NCBI GenBank assembly: GCA_030615145.1
Contig: JAUWZT010000054.1
Location: 1-15,151, forward strand
Direction of reading: 5' to 3'
Length of the DNA stretch: 15,151 nt
Source of the DNA: Promethearchaeota archaeon
Lineage (GTDB): Archaea; Asgardarchaeota; Lokiarchaeia; Sigyniarchaeales; SOKP01
Part shown: piece by piece, positions 1 through 6,852 of the stretch
Numbering within the stretch: position 1 is the stretch's first letter
Layout of the letters: every line of letters begins with the position of its first letter
The notes under the pieces: model-generated
Databases searched by the model: none
What the model was told of the DNA's origin: nothing
The model's input: only the letters and a program-made list of their open reading frames with translations
Position numbers and translations under genes: made by a program

Positions 1-684
1 GATAGCCCGCTTTACGACGAGATTATTTCTCATAGGCTGGGTTTAATTCCTCTGAAAACAGATTTAGATGCTTATAAGCTACCCCACGAGTGTGATTGTT
101 TAGGATATGGATGTCCCTTATGCCAAGTCTCTTTAACGTGCGAAATTACAAATACTACTAATGCACCATTAGAGATTTACTCGGGTGATTTAAGTTCGAA
201 CGACCCTAAGATCGTACCAGTTGATCCATACATCCCAATTGTTAAGATTGATAAGAACGCTAAAGTCATTATTGAAGCTTACGCAATCTTAGGTTTCGGT
301 AAAAATCACGCAAAGTGGCAAGCTGTATCAAATGTAGCTTACAGACTTTATCCCATAGTTGAGTTTGATGCAAATGAGCTTAAAGACTCAGAGGAGAAAA
401 AATTAATTGTTAAAATGTGCCCCGAAAAGCTATTTGAATTAATTAACAATGATTCTTTAAAATTAAAAGAGGACTATTGGAAATCTTGCACTTTATGTAT
501 GTCTTGTGAGAAAAATAGTGATGGTAAGATTAAAGTAGTTCCAAAGAAAGGTGTATATATCTTTACAATAGAGAGCGATGGTGTTTTACCTTTTAATGTA
601 TTAATCAGAAAGGTTTTCGAGATTTTTAACGAAAAAATCGATGAATTTATTATAAAATTAGAGGAACTTGAGATAGAATCATAG
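1..684 (+). CDS. rpo3: DNA-directed RNA polymerase subunit D (Rpo3), 5' end missing
   Basis: Archaeal counterpart of eukaryotic Rpb3 and half of the alpha-like D/L platform on which RNA polymerase assembles. The frame is open from base 1; 227 residues are visible and perhaps 40-50 N-terminal residues lie off the window. Visible hallmarks are the SPLYDEIISHRLGLIPL segment at the start, a Rpb3-like zinc loop C-x-C-x4-C-x2-C (visible residues 31, 33, 38, 41), and GFGKNHAKWQ around residue 100. An inserted ferredoxin-like region follows with Cys140, Cys163, Cys166 and Cys169, the four-cysteine arrangement known to bind a 4Fe-4S cluster in Sulfolobus subunit D. An internal ATG at 415 is within this gene and is not a start. 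The gene normally heads the eL18-uL13-uS9 cluster, as here, but with an unusually long gap before eL18. Confidence 0.96.
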   Translation, partial: DSPLYDEIISHRLGLIPLKTDLDAYKLPHECDCLGYGCPLCQVSLTCEITNTTNAPLEIYSGDLSSNDPKIVPVDPYIPIVKIDKNAKVIIEAYAILGFGKNHAKWQAVSNVAYRLYPIVEFDANELKDSEEKKLIVKMCPEKLFELINNDSLKLKEDYWKSCTLCMSCEKNSDGKIKVVPKKGVYIFTIESDGVLPFNVLIRKVFEIFNEKIDEFIIKLEELEIES

Positions 685-1066
685 TCAATCAAGAATTTAT
701 TAAAATATCATAAACATTACAGATTATATTTAAATAATTGATACTTTCGATTCTTTTTTACTTATTTTGATGTCGCATGTGTAATCTCATATTCAGTCGT
801 ATTTATTCTACTTTAATTATTAAAGATTGGTTTTAGTTATGATAATCCATACTATTTTGAATTAAAAAAATATTTTATAAATTTGATTTCATAGAATGGA
901 GTGAAATTTGCCATCAAATTACAAACAAATCGCGCCTTTGAAAAATTAGAAAATTAAATTTCATCTAAGCACTAATGGAAAAGGCTTTCAAACAAATCGA
1001 TAAAATATTTAAGTTTTGAGCAATTTTCAAGATTAATATTCTAAAATTTCAATAATTGAGCACAAA
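685..1066. other. 382-base spacer between rpo3 and rpl18e
   Basis: No gene of convincing length lies here on either strand. T-rich runs near 747-761 could end the rpo3 transcript. TATA-like blocks occur near 873-882 and 1002-1013; the latter is well placed to start an rpl18e transcript about 30 bases before its ATG. An 11-base direct repeat, caaacaaatcg, is present at 922-932 and 989-999. Two tiny frames, GTG at 901 (18 codons) and ATG at 974 (14 codons), are too short to call as genes. No tRNA arms or C/D box pair were found. Confidence 0.6.
1002..1013 (+). promoter_or_regulatory. Putative TATA box of the rpl18e-rplM-rpsI operon
   Basis: The AT-only block aaaatatttaag is the best TATA-like element upstream of rpl18e. 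A start 22-27 bases downstream would give a leader of roughly 30 bases before the ATG at 1067. The call rests on pattern and spacing only; other AT-rich stretches nearby could serve instead. Confidence 0.35.
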
Positions 1067-1423
1067 ATGAGTCATCGTATAAGCGGTCCTTCAAATTATT
1101 ATATAAGAAGGTTAATTCGTGATTTATGGAAGACAAAAAGACTAATTTGGAGAAAAGTCTCAAAAAAACTATCAGGACCTCGGAGTAATAGAGTAGAATC
1201 AAATCTCTACCGAATCAATAAAAAAAATAAAGAAAATGATGTTATAGTTGTTCCAGGTAAGGTATTGTCACTTGGCGATTTAGATCATAAATTAACTATT
1301 GCGTGTTTAGATTGTTCTAAACCTGCTCGAAAAAAAATTGAAATTTCAGGGAGCAAACTCTTGTCAATTGAAGAATTGCTTGAACAAAATCCTGAAGGAA
1401 AAGAAGTAAAGGTATTTTACTAA
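1067..1423 (+). CDS. rpl18e: Large ribosomal subunit protein eL18
   Basis: Structural protein of the 50S subunit, shared by archaea and eukaryotes and absent from bacteria. The 118-residue length is typical. Recognisable family features are the N-terminal SGPSNYYIRRLIRDL helix, the IWRKVSKKLSGPRSNR stretch, the SRIN-like LYRIN, and the core VVPGKVLSLGDLDHKLTIACL followed by a SIEELLEQNPEGKEV C-terminus. The ATG at 1067 gives the expected N-terminus with no closer alternative; the Shine-Dalgarno signal is weak. It is first in a tight three-gene run with uL13 (24-base gap) and uS9, the usual archaeal order. Confidence 0.95.
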   Translation: MSHRISGPSNYYIRRLIRDLWKTKRLIWRKVSKKLSGPRSNRVESNLYRINKKNKENDVIVVPGKVLSLGDLDHKLTIACLDCSKPARKKIEISGSKLLSIEELLEQNPEGKEVKVFY

Positions 1424-1447
1424 TATTTAATAACGAGAGAGATACAA

Positions 1448-1918
1448 ATGCAAGAATATCTTTTAATAGACGCGAAAAACAAGATTTTAGGAAGGTTTTG
1501 TAGTCAGGTAGCTAAAAAAGCGTTATTAGGTGAGAAAATTGTTATAATTAATGCTAAAGGAGCAATAATTAGTGGTACTAAACAAAATATTCATGAGAAA
1601 TATTTAACTAAGCTCAATATTAGCACTGCTACAAATCCTAGAAGAGGACCCTTCTGGCCAAGGCGACCTGATACTTTCATGAGAAATATAATTAAAAAAA
1701 TGCTCCCAACAAAGAAAATCCGAGGTAAAGACGCTCTTAAAAGGGTTCATGTATATATCGGAGCTATTCCACACCGCTTCCAGAACAGATATCAGAAGTT
1801 AATTCCTACAGAGATACCTAATGCGGATAAGCAAAGACTCTCGTACTATAACAAATTTATTACCTTAGAAAACCTTTGCTCTCGAATTGGATGGAAAAAT
1901 ACTCAAATTGAGGCTTAA
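1448..1918 (+). CDS. rplM: Large ribosomal subunit protein uL13
   Basis: 50S subunit protein of the universal uL13 family, 156 residues. The N-terminus reads LIDAKNKILGRFCSQVAK, matching the family's D-A-x-x-x-x-LGR opening. The archaeal-type centre GPFWPRRPDTF is followed by KKMLPTKKIRGKDALKRVHVYIG, the usual MLP-x-K-x-x-RG-x-x-ALKR signature. Purine-rich gagagag just upstream (around 1435-1441) can act as a partial Shine-Dalgarno site for the ATG at 1448. The uS9 gene starts five bases after the stop, so the two are surely co-transcribed and probably translationally coupled. Confidence 0.96.
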   Translation: MQEYLLIDAKNKILGRFCSQVAKKALLGEKIVIINAKGAIISGTKQNIHEKYLTKLNISTATNPRRGPFWPRRPDTFMRNIIKKMLPTKKIRGKDALKRVHVYIGAIPHRFQNRYQKLIPTEIPNADKQRLSYYNKFITLENLCSRIGWKNTQIEA

Positions 1919-1923
1919 ATACC

Positions 1924-2340
1924 ATGTCTGAAAGAACAAAAATAATTCAATCTTCGGGTAAAAGAAAAACGGCAATTGCCCGAGCTGTATTAAAATATCC
2001 TGCGAAAGGACAGATTAAAATTAACAATGTCCCTCTAAAAAATTATGAACCGGATATTGCTAGGATGAGAATCCAAGAAGTTTTCGAAGTTATCGATCAT
2101 CCCAAGTTAGAAAAATGTGATATCACTATACGCGTAAAGGGGGGTGGGACAATGGGTCAAACAGATGCCGTCCGTATTGCTATTGCTAAATCCATAAATA
2201 AATTTATTGGAACAAAAACTATTGAAAAAACCTTTAGAGAGTATGACGAGTCGTTGCTTTCGGGGGATTCAAGGAGAACGGAGCCCAAACACTTTGGTGG
2301 AAAAAAAGCTCGCGCTCGAAGGCAAAAATCATTTAGATAA
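1924..2340 (+). CDS. rpsI: Small ribosomal subunit protein uS9
   Basis: 30S subunit protein whose basic C-terminal tail reaches the P-site tRNA. The 138-residue protein has the archaeal/eukaryotic form: SSGKRKTAIARAVLK near the N-terminus, the RVKGGGTMGQTDAVRIAIAKS glycine-rich core, and the invariant terminal ARARRQKSFR. A gagg at 1910-1913, inside the end of the uL13 gene, sits 10 bases before the ATG and may serve as ribosome binding site. Archaea usually continue with rpoN, rpoK and rps2; here the block stops, and aroA on the opposite strand ends only 20 bases away. Confidence 0.97.
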   Translation: MSERTKIIQSSGKRKTAIARAVLKYPAKGQIKINNVPLKNYEPDIARMRIQEVFEVIDHPKLEKCDITIRVKGGGTMGQTDAVRIAIAKSINKFIGTKTIEKTFREYDESLLSGDSRRTEPKHFGGKKARARRQKSFR

Positions 2341-2360
2341 TTTACTATTCGTTTTATAAT

Positions 2361-3683
2361 TTATTTTAACTCTACTTTTGCTCCTAATTTTTTAATATCT
2401 TCAATAAAATTTGGATATGAATCCTTCACAATTTCGATATCCACTATCTGAGAAAAGCCTTCAGCATATAAACACGCAACGGTAAACGCCATAGCAACTC
2501 TGTGATCGTTTTCGTGGTTTATGTCAGCACCTTTTAAGTTATCACAATGATATATAGTAAGTTTATCTTCTTTTTCTTCTACTACAACCCCCATTTTACC
2601 TAATTCTCTAGCAATTATTAATATTCTATCGCTTTCTTTATCTCTTAGACTTGAAGCATTATATAATTCAGTCTTACCCTCAGCAAATGCGCCAATAATT
2701 GATAATATGGGGAATAAGTCGGGATTTTCGCGGATATCAATGTCCAAACCATTTAATGGATATTTTTTTAGATTGCCATTAACGGTAATAGAATTATTTT
2801 TAAGATTAATTTCGATATTTGCTCCCATCTCTTGTAAAATCTTAATAATTTTTTGATCCCCTTGAGGTTTGTCAAAATTAAGATTAGTTATAATGATCTT
2901 AGAGTCTTCGGGAGACAGTATAGCCGCAGCTATAATAAAAGAAATAGAAGAAAAATCACCAGGTATTTCGTAAGTTTGGGCTCTATATTTCTGCCCACAT
3001 GTGATTAGGTATTTACCAACTTTCAGTTCGTCTAATCTTTCTTGAATGTTAATTCCAAATGAGTTTAAAACATCTAGAGTTATAGTTATATATGGATAGG
3101 AAATAAGAGGAGATGTAATTTCAACTGTAATATAATCATTTTTTTTACACATTAACAATGGGCATACCATCAATAGAGCTGAAACAAACTGAGAACTAAC
3201 ATCTCCTTGAATTTCTATTGTGCTACATATTTTACTTTTTCGCTTGATGGTTAATGTTTCTTCAGTTAAGTCAAAGCTACCACCAATTTTTTCCAAAGCA
3301 TTTAATAATGGAAGAAGTGGTCTCCTTCTTTTAATAAATTCACCCGAAAAAGAAAGTCCCCCTTTAATAATCATAGCTAACGCGCTAAATATCCTAATAG
3401 AAGTACCTGAATTTTTGCAGTCGAATAATGGATTAATTTGTTTAATTAAACCTTCATATCTCTTAACCATGTATGTATCGTTTGATACTTTCCTAATTCT
3501 ATGGCCCAAAGACTTTAAAAAATCTATAGTAACCTTAACATCACCGGAAGTTAAAGGATTTTTAATTATTGATACTCCTTCAGCAAGGCTCGCAGCTATG
3601 AAAGCACGATGAGAATAGCTTTTAGAAGGGGGCGCAATAATTTCACCTTGAAGTCTCGTTGTGGGGGATATTCGAAGTTTCAT
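2361..3683 (-). CDS. aroA: 3-phosphoshikimate 1-carboxyvinyltransferase (EPSP synthase)
   Basis: Condenses shikimate-3-phosphate with phosphoenolpyruvate, the sixth step of the shikimate pathway; cytosolic. The 440-residue protein spans both inverse alpha/beta domains. Active-site residues by family alignment: PPSKSYSHR at 18-26 (Lys21, Ser22, Arg26), NSGTSIR at 91-97, SSQF at 163-166, Asp322 in the RENPDLFP segment, RDKESDR at 347-353, DHR at 393-395 and Lys420. All catalytic positions appear present. The residue after NSGTSIR is Ile where Escherichia coli has Pro101, a position linked to glyphosate tolerance; this is common outside enterobacteria. Starts at ATG 3683, divergent from aroC, with a TATA-like box at 3737-3746. 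It ends tail-to-tail with uS9. Confidence 0.96.
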   Translation of the reverse strand: MKLRISPTTRLQGEIIAPPSKSYSHRAFIAASLAEGVSIIKNPLTSGDVKVTIDFLKSLGHRIRKVSNDTYMVKRYEGLIKQINPLFDCKNSGTSIRIFSALAMIIKGGLSFSGEFIKRRRPLLPLLNALEKIGGSFDLTEETLTIKRKSKICSTIEIQGDVSSQFVSALLMVCPLLMCKKNDYITVEITSPLISYPYITITLDVLNSFGINIQERLDELKVGKYLITCGQKYRAQTYEIPGDFSSISFIIAAAILSPEDSKIIITNLNFDKPQGDQKIIKILQEMGANIEINLKNNSITVNGNLKKYPLNGLDIDIRENPDLFPILSIIGAFAEGKTELYNASSLRDKESDRILIIARELGKMGVVVEEKEDKLTIYHCDNLKGADINHENDHRVAMAFTVACLYAEGFSQIVDIEIVKDSYPNFIEDIKKLGAKVELK

Positions 3684-3736
3684 TTTGGATATATCAACAT
3701 TTAAAACTAAGTAAACCTCGATTATAACTTTATTTT

Positions 3737-3746
3737 TTTATAAAAG
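3737..3746 (-). promoter_or_regulatory. Putative TATA box for aroA
   Basis: On the minus strand this reads cttttataaa, a good archaeal TATA-like sequence. Initiation about 25 bases downstream would leave a leader of roughly 30 bases before the aroA ATG at 3683. Supported by pattern and spacing only. Confidence 0.4.
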
Positions 3747-3770
3747 ATTCATAAAATTCAAAAAACTACT

Positions 3771-3783
3771 CTTAATATATTAA
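3771..3783 (+). promoter_or_regulatory. Putative TATA box for aroC
   Basis: The block cttaatatattaa lies about 50 bases upstream of the aroC ATG at 3828, leaving a leader of roughly 20-25 bases. It lies within 40 bases of the aroA TATA candidate, so a regulator bound between them could act on both genes; I see no clear operator dyad. Confidence 0.35.
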
Positions 3784-3827
3784 TTATATCGTATAATTGA
3801 TTGTATCCTTTAATTTTTATAGCTGAG

Positions 3828-4946
3828 ATGATAAAATTGGGAGATAACACATTTGGAAAAATTTTTAAAATCACTTCGTTTGGAGAAAGTCATGGTATGT
3901 TAGTAGGTGTTATTATTGATGGAGCGCCTGCTGGGTTAGAATTTGATTTAGATATTATTCAAAGAGAATTAGATAAAAGAAGACCTGGACAATCTCATTT
4001 AACAACATCTCGAGCAGAATTAGACAAAGCCGAAGTTTTATCGGGAATTTTTAATAATAAAACGACAGGAGCTCCAATTTGTCTGATAGTCAAAAATGAG
4101 GATGTGGATTCGTCAAAATATGAGCTATTTAAAGAGGTGCTTAGACCGTCTCAAGTGGATTATGTTCTTTTACAGAAATTTGGCGATTTCGCCGATCATC
4201 GCGGTTCTGGAAGATTTTCAGGAAGAATTACAGCAGGATTCGTAATGGCGGGAGCACTTGCTAAACAAATCTTAAATAAGGTTAATATTTCAGTCTTTGC
4301 GTATACAAAGAGTATTGGGAAAATTGAAGATTCAATAAATTATTATATTAAAGATATCAACAAATTTATCCAGAAAAGAGAGATTTCACCTGTAAGAGCA
4401 TTAAATCCAGATTTATCAAAACAAATGGAAAGTGAAATTGAAGTAGTTCAAAAAGCTAACGATTCGATCGGAGGAACTATTAGTTGTATAATCAGTAACT
4501 TTCCCGTTGGAATTGGGGGACCTATTTTCAATAGTCTTGAATCCAATATTAGCAAAGCTATTTTTTCTATACCCGCAATAAAAGGAATTGAGTTTGGTGC
4601 TGGATTTAAGGCTGCAAAAATGAAAGGGTCTGAGCATAACGACCCATGGACTATAAAAGAGGGGGAAATTAGAACCGTGAAAAATGATTCTGGTGGAATT
4701 ATAGGAGGAATATCTACAGGTATGCCAATTAAATTCACTGTTGCAGTCAAACCAACGCCTTCTATAGGATTAGCTCAAAAAACAGTTAATGTCAAAACAA
4801 TGAAAGAAGAGGAAATTAAAATAGAAGGGCGTCATGACCCGTGTATTGTCCCAAGAGCCGTTGTAGTTGTTGAGTCTATGGCGGCTATAGTTCTATTAGA
4901 TTATCTTTTAATTGAAGGAAAAATCCCTTCAGTACTAAAAACCTAA
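3828..4946 (+). CDS. aroC: Chorismate synthase
   Basis: Converts EPSP to chorismate with reduced FMN, the last shikimate step, feeding aromatic amino acid synthesis. I take ATG 3828 as the start (372 residues): MIKLGDNTFGKIF matches the family N-terminus, whereas the TTG at 3801 adds nine unmatched residues. Visible motifs: GESHG at 19-23 (His22, the flavin-protonating His17 of Neurospora), RRPGQ at 51-55, HRGSGRFSGR at 124-133, GSEHND at 267-272, NDSGGIIGGIS at 286-296 and GRHDPCIVPRA at 334-344. Two oddities are seen. The usual RPxHAD, which carries Neurospora His106, reads RPSQVD, with Gln109. The signature is the FSGR form more familiar from clostridial enzymes than the archaeal RSSARET form. 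Divergent from aroA. Confidence 0.95.
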   Translation: MIKLGDNTFGKIFKITSFGESHGMLVGVIIDGAPAGLEFDLDIIQRELDKRRPGQSHLTTSRAELDKAEVLSGIFNNKTTGAPICLIVKNEDVDSSKYELFKEVLRPSQVDYVLLQKFGDFADHRGSGRFSGRITAGFVMAGALAKQILNKVNISVFAYTKSIGKIEDSINYYIKDINKFIQKREISPVRALNPDLSKQMESEIEVVQKANDSIGGTISCIISNFPVGIGGPIFNSLESNISKAIFSIPAIKGIEFGAGFKAAKMKGSEHNDPWTIKEGEIRTVKNDSGGIIGGISTGMPIKFTVAVKPTPSIGLAQKTVNVKTMKEEEIKIEGRHDPCIVPRAVVVVESMAAIVLLDYLLIEGKIPSVLKT

Positions 4947-4949
4947 ATA

Positions 4950-4961
4950 TTTTTATTTTTT
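4950..4961 (+). terminator. T-tract terminator after aroC
   Basis: A run of T broken by a single A begins four bases after the aroC stop codon. Archaeal RNA polymerases terminate at such oligo-T tracts without a hairpin. The next gene starts about 150 bases later with its own promoter. Confidence 0.5.
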
Positions 4962-5065
4962 AAAAGAACTTAGATTTCCTAATAGACGTTATAATTATCG
5001 CGTAATAATTAAAAATATTCTTAATTTTCTAAAAATATCTTGTATTATTGTAAAATTAATTAATG

Positions 5066-5103
5066 CTATATTTATTCAAACAATTTATGATAAAAAAGGG
5101 AGA
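5066..5103 (+). promoter_or_regulatory. Putative TATA box and Shine-Dalgarno site of the oxidoreductase gene
   Basis: The TATA-like ctatattta at 5066-5074 would start RNA around 5095. It is followed by gggag at 5098-5102, seven bases before the ATG at 5110. This is one of the clearest ribosome binding sites in the window and supports that start. Confidence 0.45.
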
Positions 5104-5109
5104 TAAAAA

Positions 5110-6555
5110 ATGATGAAGGGAGCAAAAGAAACTCTAACGGCAATTTTACTTGGTGCTGGTAATAGAGGAATGACAGTTTATGGTGAATATGCATTAAAAT
5201 ATCCAGAAAAGTTGAAATTTTTAGCAGTTGCTGAACCTATTAAGATCAGAAGAGAAAAATTTGCTCAACTTCATGAGATTCCCCCTAATAAGTGTTTTAT
5301 AAGTTGGGAAGATTTATTACAAGAAGAAAAATTAGCTGAAACTGCTTTTATTTGCACACAGGATCAAATGCACATTAAACCAACAATCAAGGCGTTAGAA
5401 ATAGGGTACAATGTTCTATTAGAAAAACCTATGGCTCACACTTTAGAAGGTTGTATCAAAATTGTCAAAAAAGTTGAAGAAACTGGTAGAATACTAGGAA
5501 TTAGCCATGTTTTAAGATATACAAATTTCTTTTCGACTATTAAGGATACTATTCAAAAAGGGTTATTGGGAAATCTTGTAAATATTTCACATCGAGAAAA
5601 TGTAAGTTGGTATCATATGGCACACAGTTTTGTTAGAGGAAACTGGAGGAATGTAAGAACATCTTCCCCAATGATACTGGCAAAATGCTGTCACGATCTT
5701 GATTTGTTATTTTGGATGGTTGGTGCTTTACCAAAAAAAATAAGTTCGTTTGGAAGCCTAATACATTTTAATTCAGCCAACGCTCCTAAAAATGCTCCAA
5801 AATATTGCGTAGAAGGATGTCCTATAGAAGATAATTGTTTGTATTACGCTCCAAGAATATATATTGATATAATTCCGATAATTCAAATATTAGAAAAAAG
5901 CGAGAAAAAAGGATTTAGATTTCTCGCTAATCTGAGAAAAAATCATATACGATTCTTAACTGGACTGAGTAAATTAGTTAAACTTTTACATCGATTGAGA
6001 TATTGGAGGGAATGGCCCGTGGAACCTCTTTATTCCGGTCTTCCTGAAGAAAGTGCCGAAGATTACTCTGATGATACGAAAATGAAAATTCTAAAAACGA
6101 GTCCTTACGGTAGGTGCGTCTATAGATGCGATAACGATGTAGTTGACCATCAGGTTGTTAATATCGAATTTGAAAATAAAGTTACAGTTAATTTAACAAT
6201 GCATGGATTTAGTGAACGGGAGGGGCGTACATTAAGGATTGACGGAACTAAAGCTACGTTAATTGGAGAATTCTCCGATGCGGGGCAGAAAATTACCTTA
6301 TTCGATCATTTTTCAGGTACTGAAAAAGTAATTTTTTCTCAACAGCTCTTTCTTGATAGTTCCGGTCATGGCGGAGGCGATTTCTCATTAATCGATGCGT
6401 TTTTAGAAACTTTAGTTGGTAAGAGGAAATCCCAACCTTTAACAAACGCAAACGAAACTTTAGAAAGTCATCTCTTGAGTTTCGCTGCTGAAGACTCTCG
6501 CTTAAAAGGAAAAGTTATTGAGATGCAAGAGTTCCGTATGAAAGCACAAAAATAG
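5110..6555 (+). CDS. Gfo/Idh/MocA-family NAD(P)-dependent oxidoreductase
   Basis: Likely oxidises or reduces a sugar, inositol or related polyol with bound or free NAD(P); the substrate cannot be read from sequence. The 481-residue protein has an N-terminal Rossmann fold with LLGAGNRG at 13-20, the family EKP motif at 105-107 (Lys106), HVLRY at 133-137 and CHDLDLLFW at 194-202, whose His195 and Asp196 are in the usual catalytic helix. The C-terminal beta-sheet domain follows. Between about 230 and 345 there is a long insertion with cysteines 233, 237 and 243 and a second pair at 336 and 340 (GRCVYRCDND), plus a basic helical stretch at 260-300. Longer than the common 330-390 residues of the family. 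It stands alone, with its own promoter. No signal peptide is seen. Confidence 0.88.
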   Translation: MMKGAKETLTAILLGAGNRGMTVYGEYALKYPEKLKFLAVAEPIKIRREKFAQLHEIPPNKCFISWEDLLQEEKLAETAFICTQDQMHIKPTIKALEIGYNVLLEKPMAHTLEGCIKIVKKVEETGRILGISHVLRYTNFFSTIKDTIQKGLLGNLVNISHRENVSWYHMAHSFVRGNWRNVRTSSPMILAKCCHDLDLLFWMVGALPKKISSFGSLIHFNSANAPKNAPKYCVEGCPIEDNCLYYAPRIYIDIIPIIQILEKSEKKGFRFLANLRKNHIRFLTGLSKLVKLLHRLRYWREWPVEPLYSGLPEESAEDYSDDTKMKILKTSPYGRCVYRCDNDVVDHQVVNIEFENKVTVNLTMHGFSEREGRTLRIDGTKATLIGEFSDAGQKITLFDHFSGTEKVIFSQQLFLDSSGHGGGDFSLIDAFLETLVGKRKSQPLTNANETLESHLLSFAAEDSRLKGKVIEMQEFRMKAQK

Positions 6556-6569
6556 AAAAATACATAAAT

Positions 6570-6594
6570 ATATGTATCTTTATAAGATACATAT
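6570..6594. repeat. Perfect 10-bp inverted repeat with 5-base loop
   Basis: The arms atatgtatct (6570-6579) and agatacatat (6585-6594) are exact reverse complements around ttata. The element lies 15 bases after the oxidoreductase stop and about 28 bases before the next ATG, followed by an A-run at 6601-6609. It contains tttataag, a TATA-like core placed to start transcription just before the ATG at 6622. It may be a promoter within a regulator's dyad, or an RNA hairpin at the end of the upstream transcript. Confidence 0.6.
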
Positions 6595-6621
6595 AGTCTA
6601 AAAAAAAAAGAATTGTTTAGG

Positions 6622-6852
6622 ATGAGTAGAAAAATTGATACTTCTGCGCAATTTATCGAGTTTTTCGTTAAAAAAGGGCACTATTTAGTTGAACTTTCAG
6701 AAAATCATTTTCTGAATAGAGAATATAAAAAATCCCTTGAATTACTCTCTCAAGCGCATACAATGCTTGAAAAGGGAGGAGCAAAAGCAGAAGCAGAAAA
6801 TGTTAAAGCAAGATTTAACGATATAAAGAAAAATTATTTATTTAAACAGTAA
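6622..6852 (+). CDS. Small all-helical protein, MIT- or TPR-like, function unknown
   Basis: A 76-residue protein from ATG 6622. A TTG at 6613 would add three residues, but the ATG is preferred. I do not recognise a definite family. The sequence predicts three amphipathic helices at roughly 7-26, 30-47 and 51-74, with no cysteines and a charged surface. The middle reads NREYKKSLELLSQAHTML, resembling the 'YxxALxLLxxA' pattern of TPR helix pairs and of MIT domains, which are three-helix bundles of about 75 residues. If MIT-like it could bind ESCRT-III tails, but the pattern is weak and a lone TPR-like hairpin is equally possible. The stop is directly next to the stop of the convergent RNase-like gene with no spacer. 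The inverted repeat at 6570-6594 is its likely promoter region. Confidence 0.75.
   Translation: MSRKIDTSAQFIEFFVKKGHYLVELSENHFLNREYKKSLELLSQAHTMLEKGGAKAEAENVKARFNDIKKNYLFKQ

Noticed and set aside
415..684. Reading frame starting at an ATG with CxxCxxC, looking like a separate small ferredoxin-like protein
   Set aside because: It is in frame with and continuous to sequence open from base 1 that is clearly RNA polymerase subunit D; the ATG is internal.
474..692. Minus-strand frame opposite rpo3
   Set aside because: Shadow of the real coding strand, with no family resemblance.
745..760. ttcgattc resembling a tRNA T-loop
   Set aside because: Flanking bases cannot form the T stem and no other tRNA arms are present.
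901..1018. Two tiny frames (18 and 14 codons) in the rpo3-rpl18e spacer
   Set aside because: Too short and without strong start signals to call as genes; mentioned only in the spacer note.
3220..3612. Plus-strand 130-codon frame inside aroA
   Set aside because: Antisense to well-matched EPSP synthase coding sequence; no recognisable motif.
4416..4750. Two overlapping minus-strand frames inside aroC
   Set aside because: Opposite strand of conserved chorismate synthase motifs; composition-driven.
4947..5109. Imperfect palindrome around taattatcgcgtaataatta near 4990-5010
   Set aside because: Arms are mismatched and the region is very AT-rich, so it is within chance expectation.
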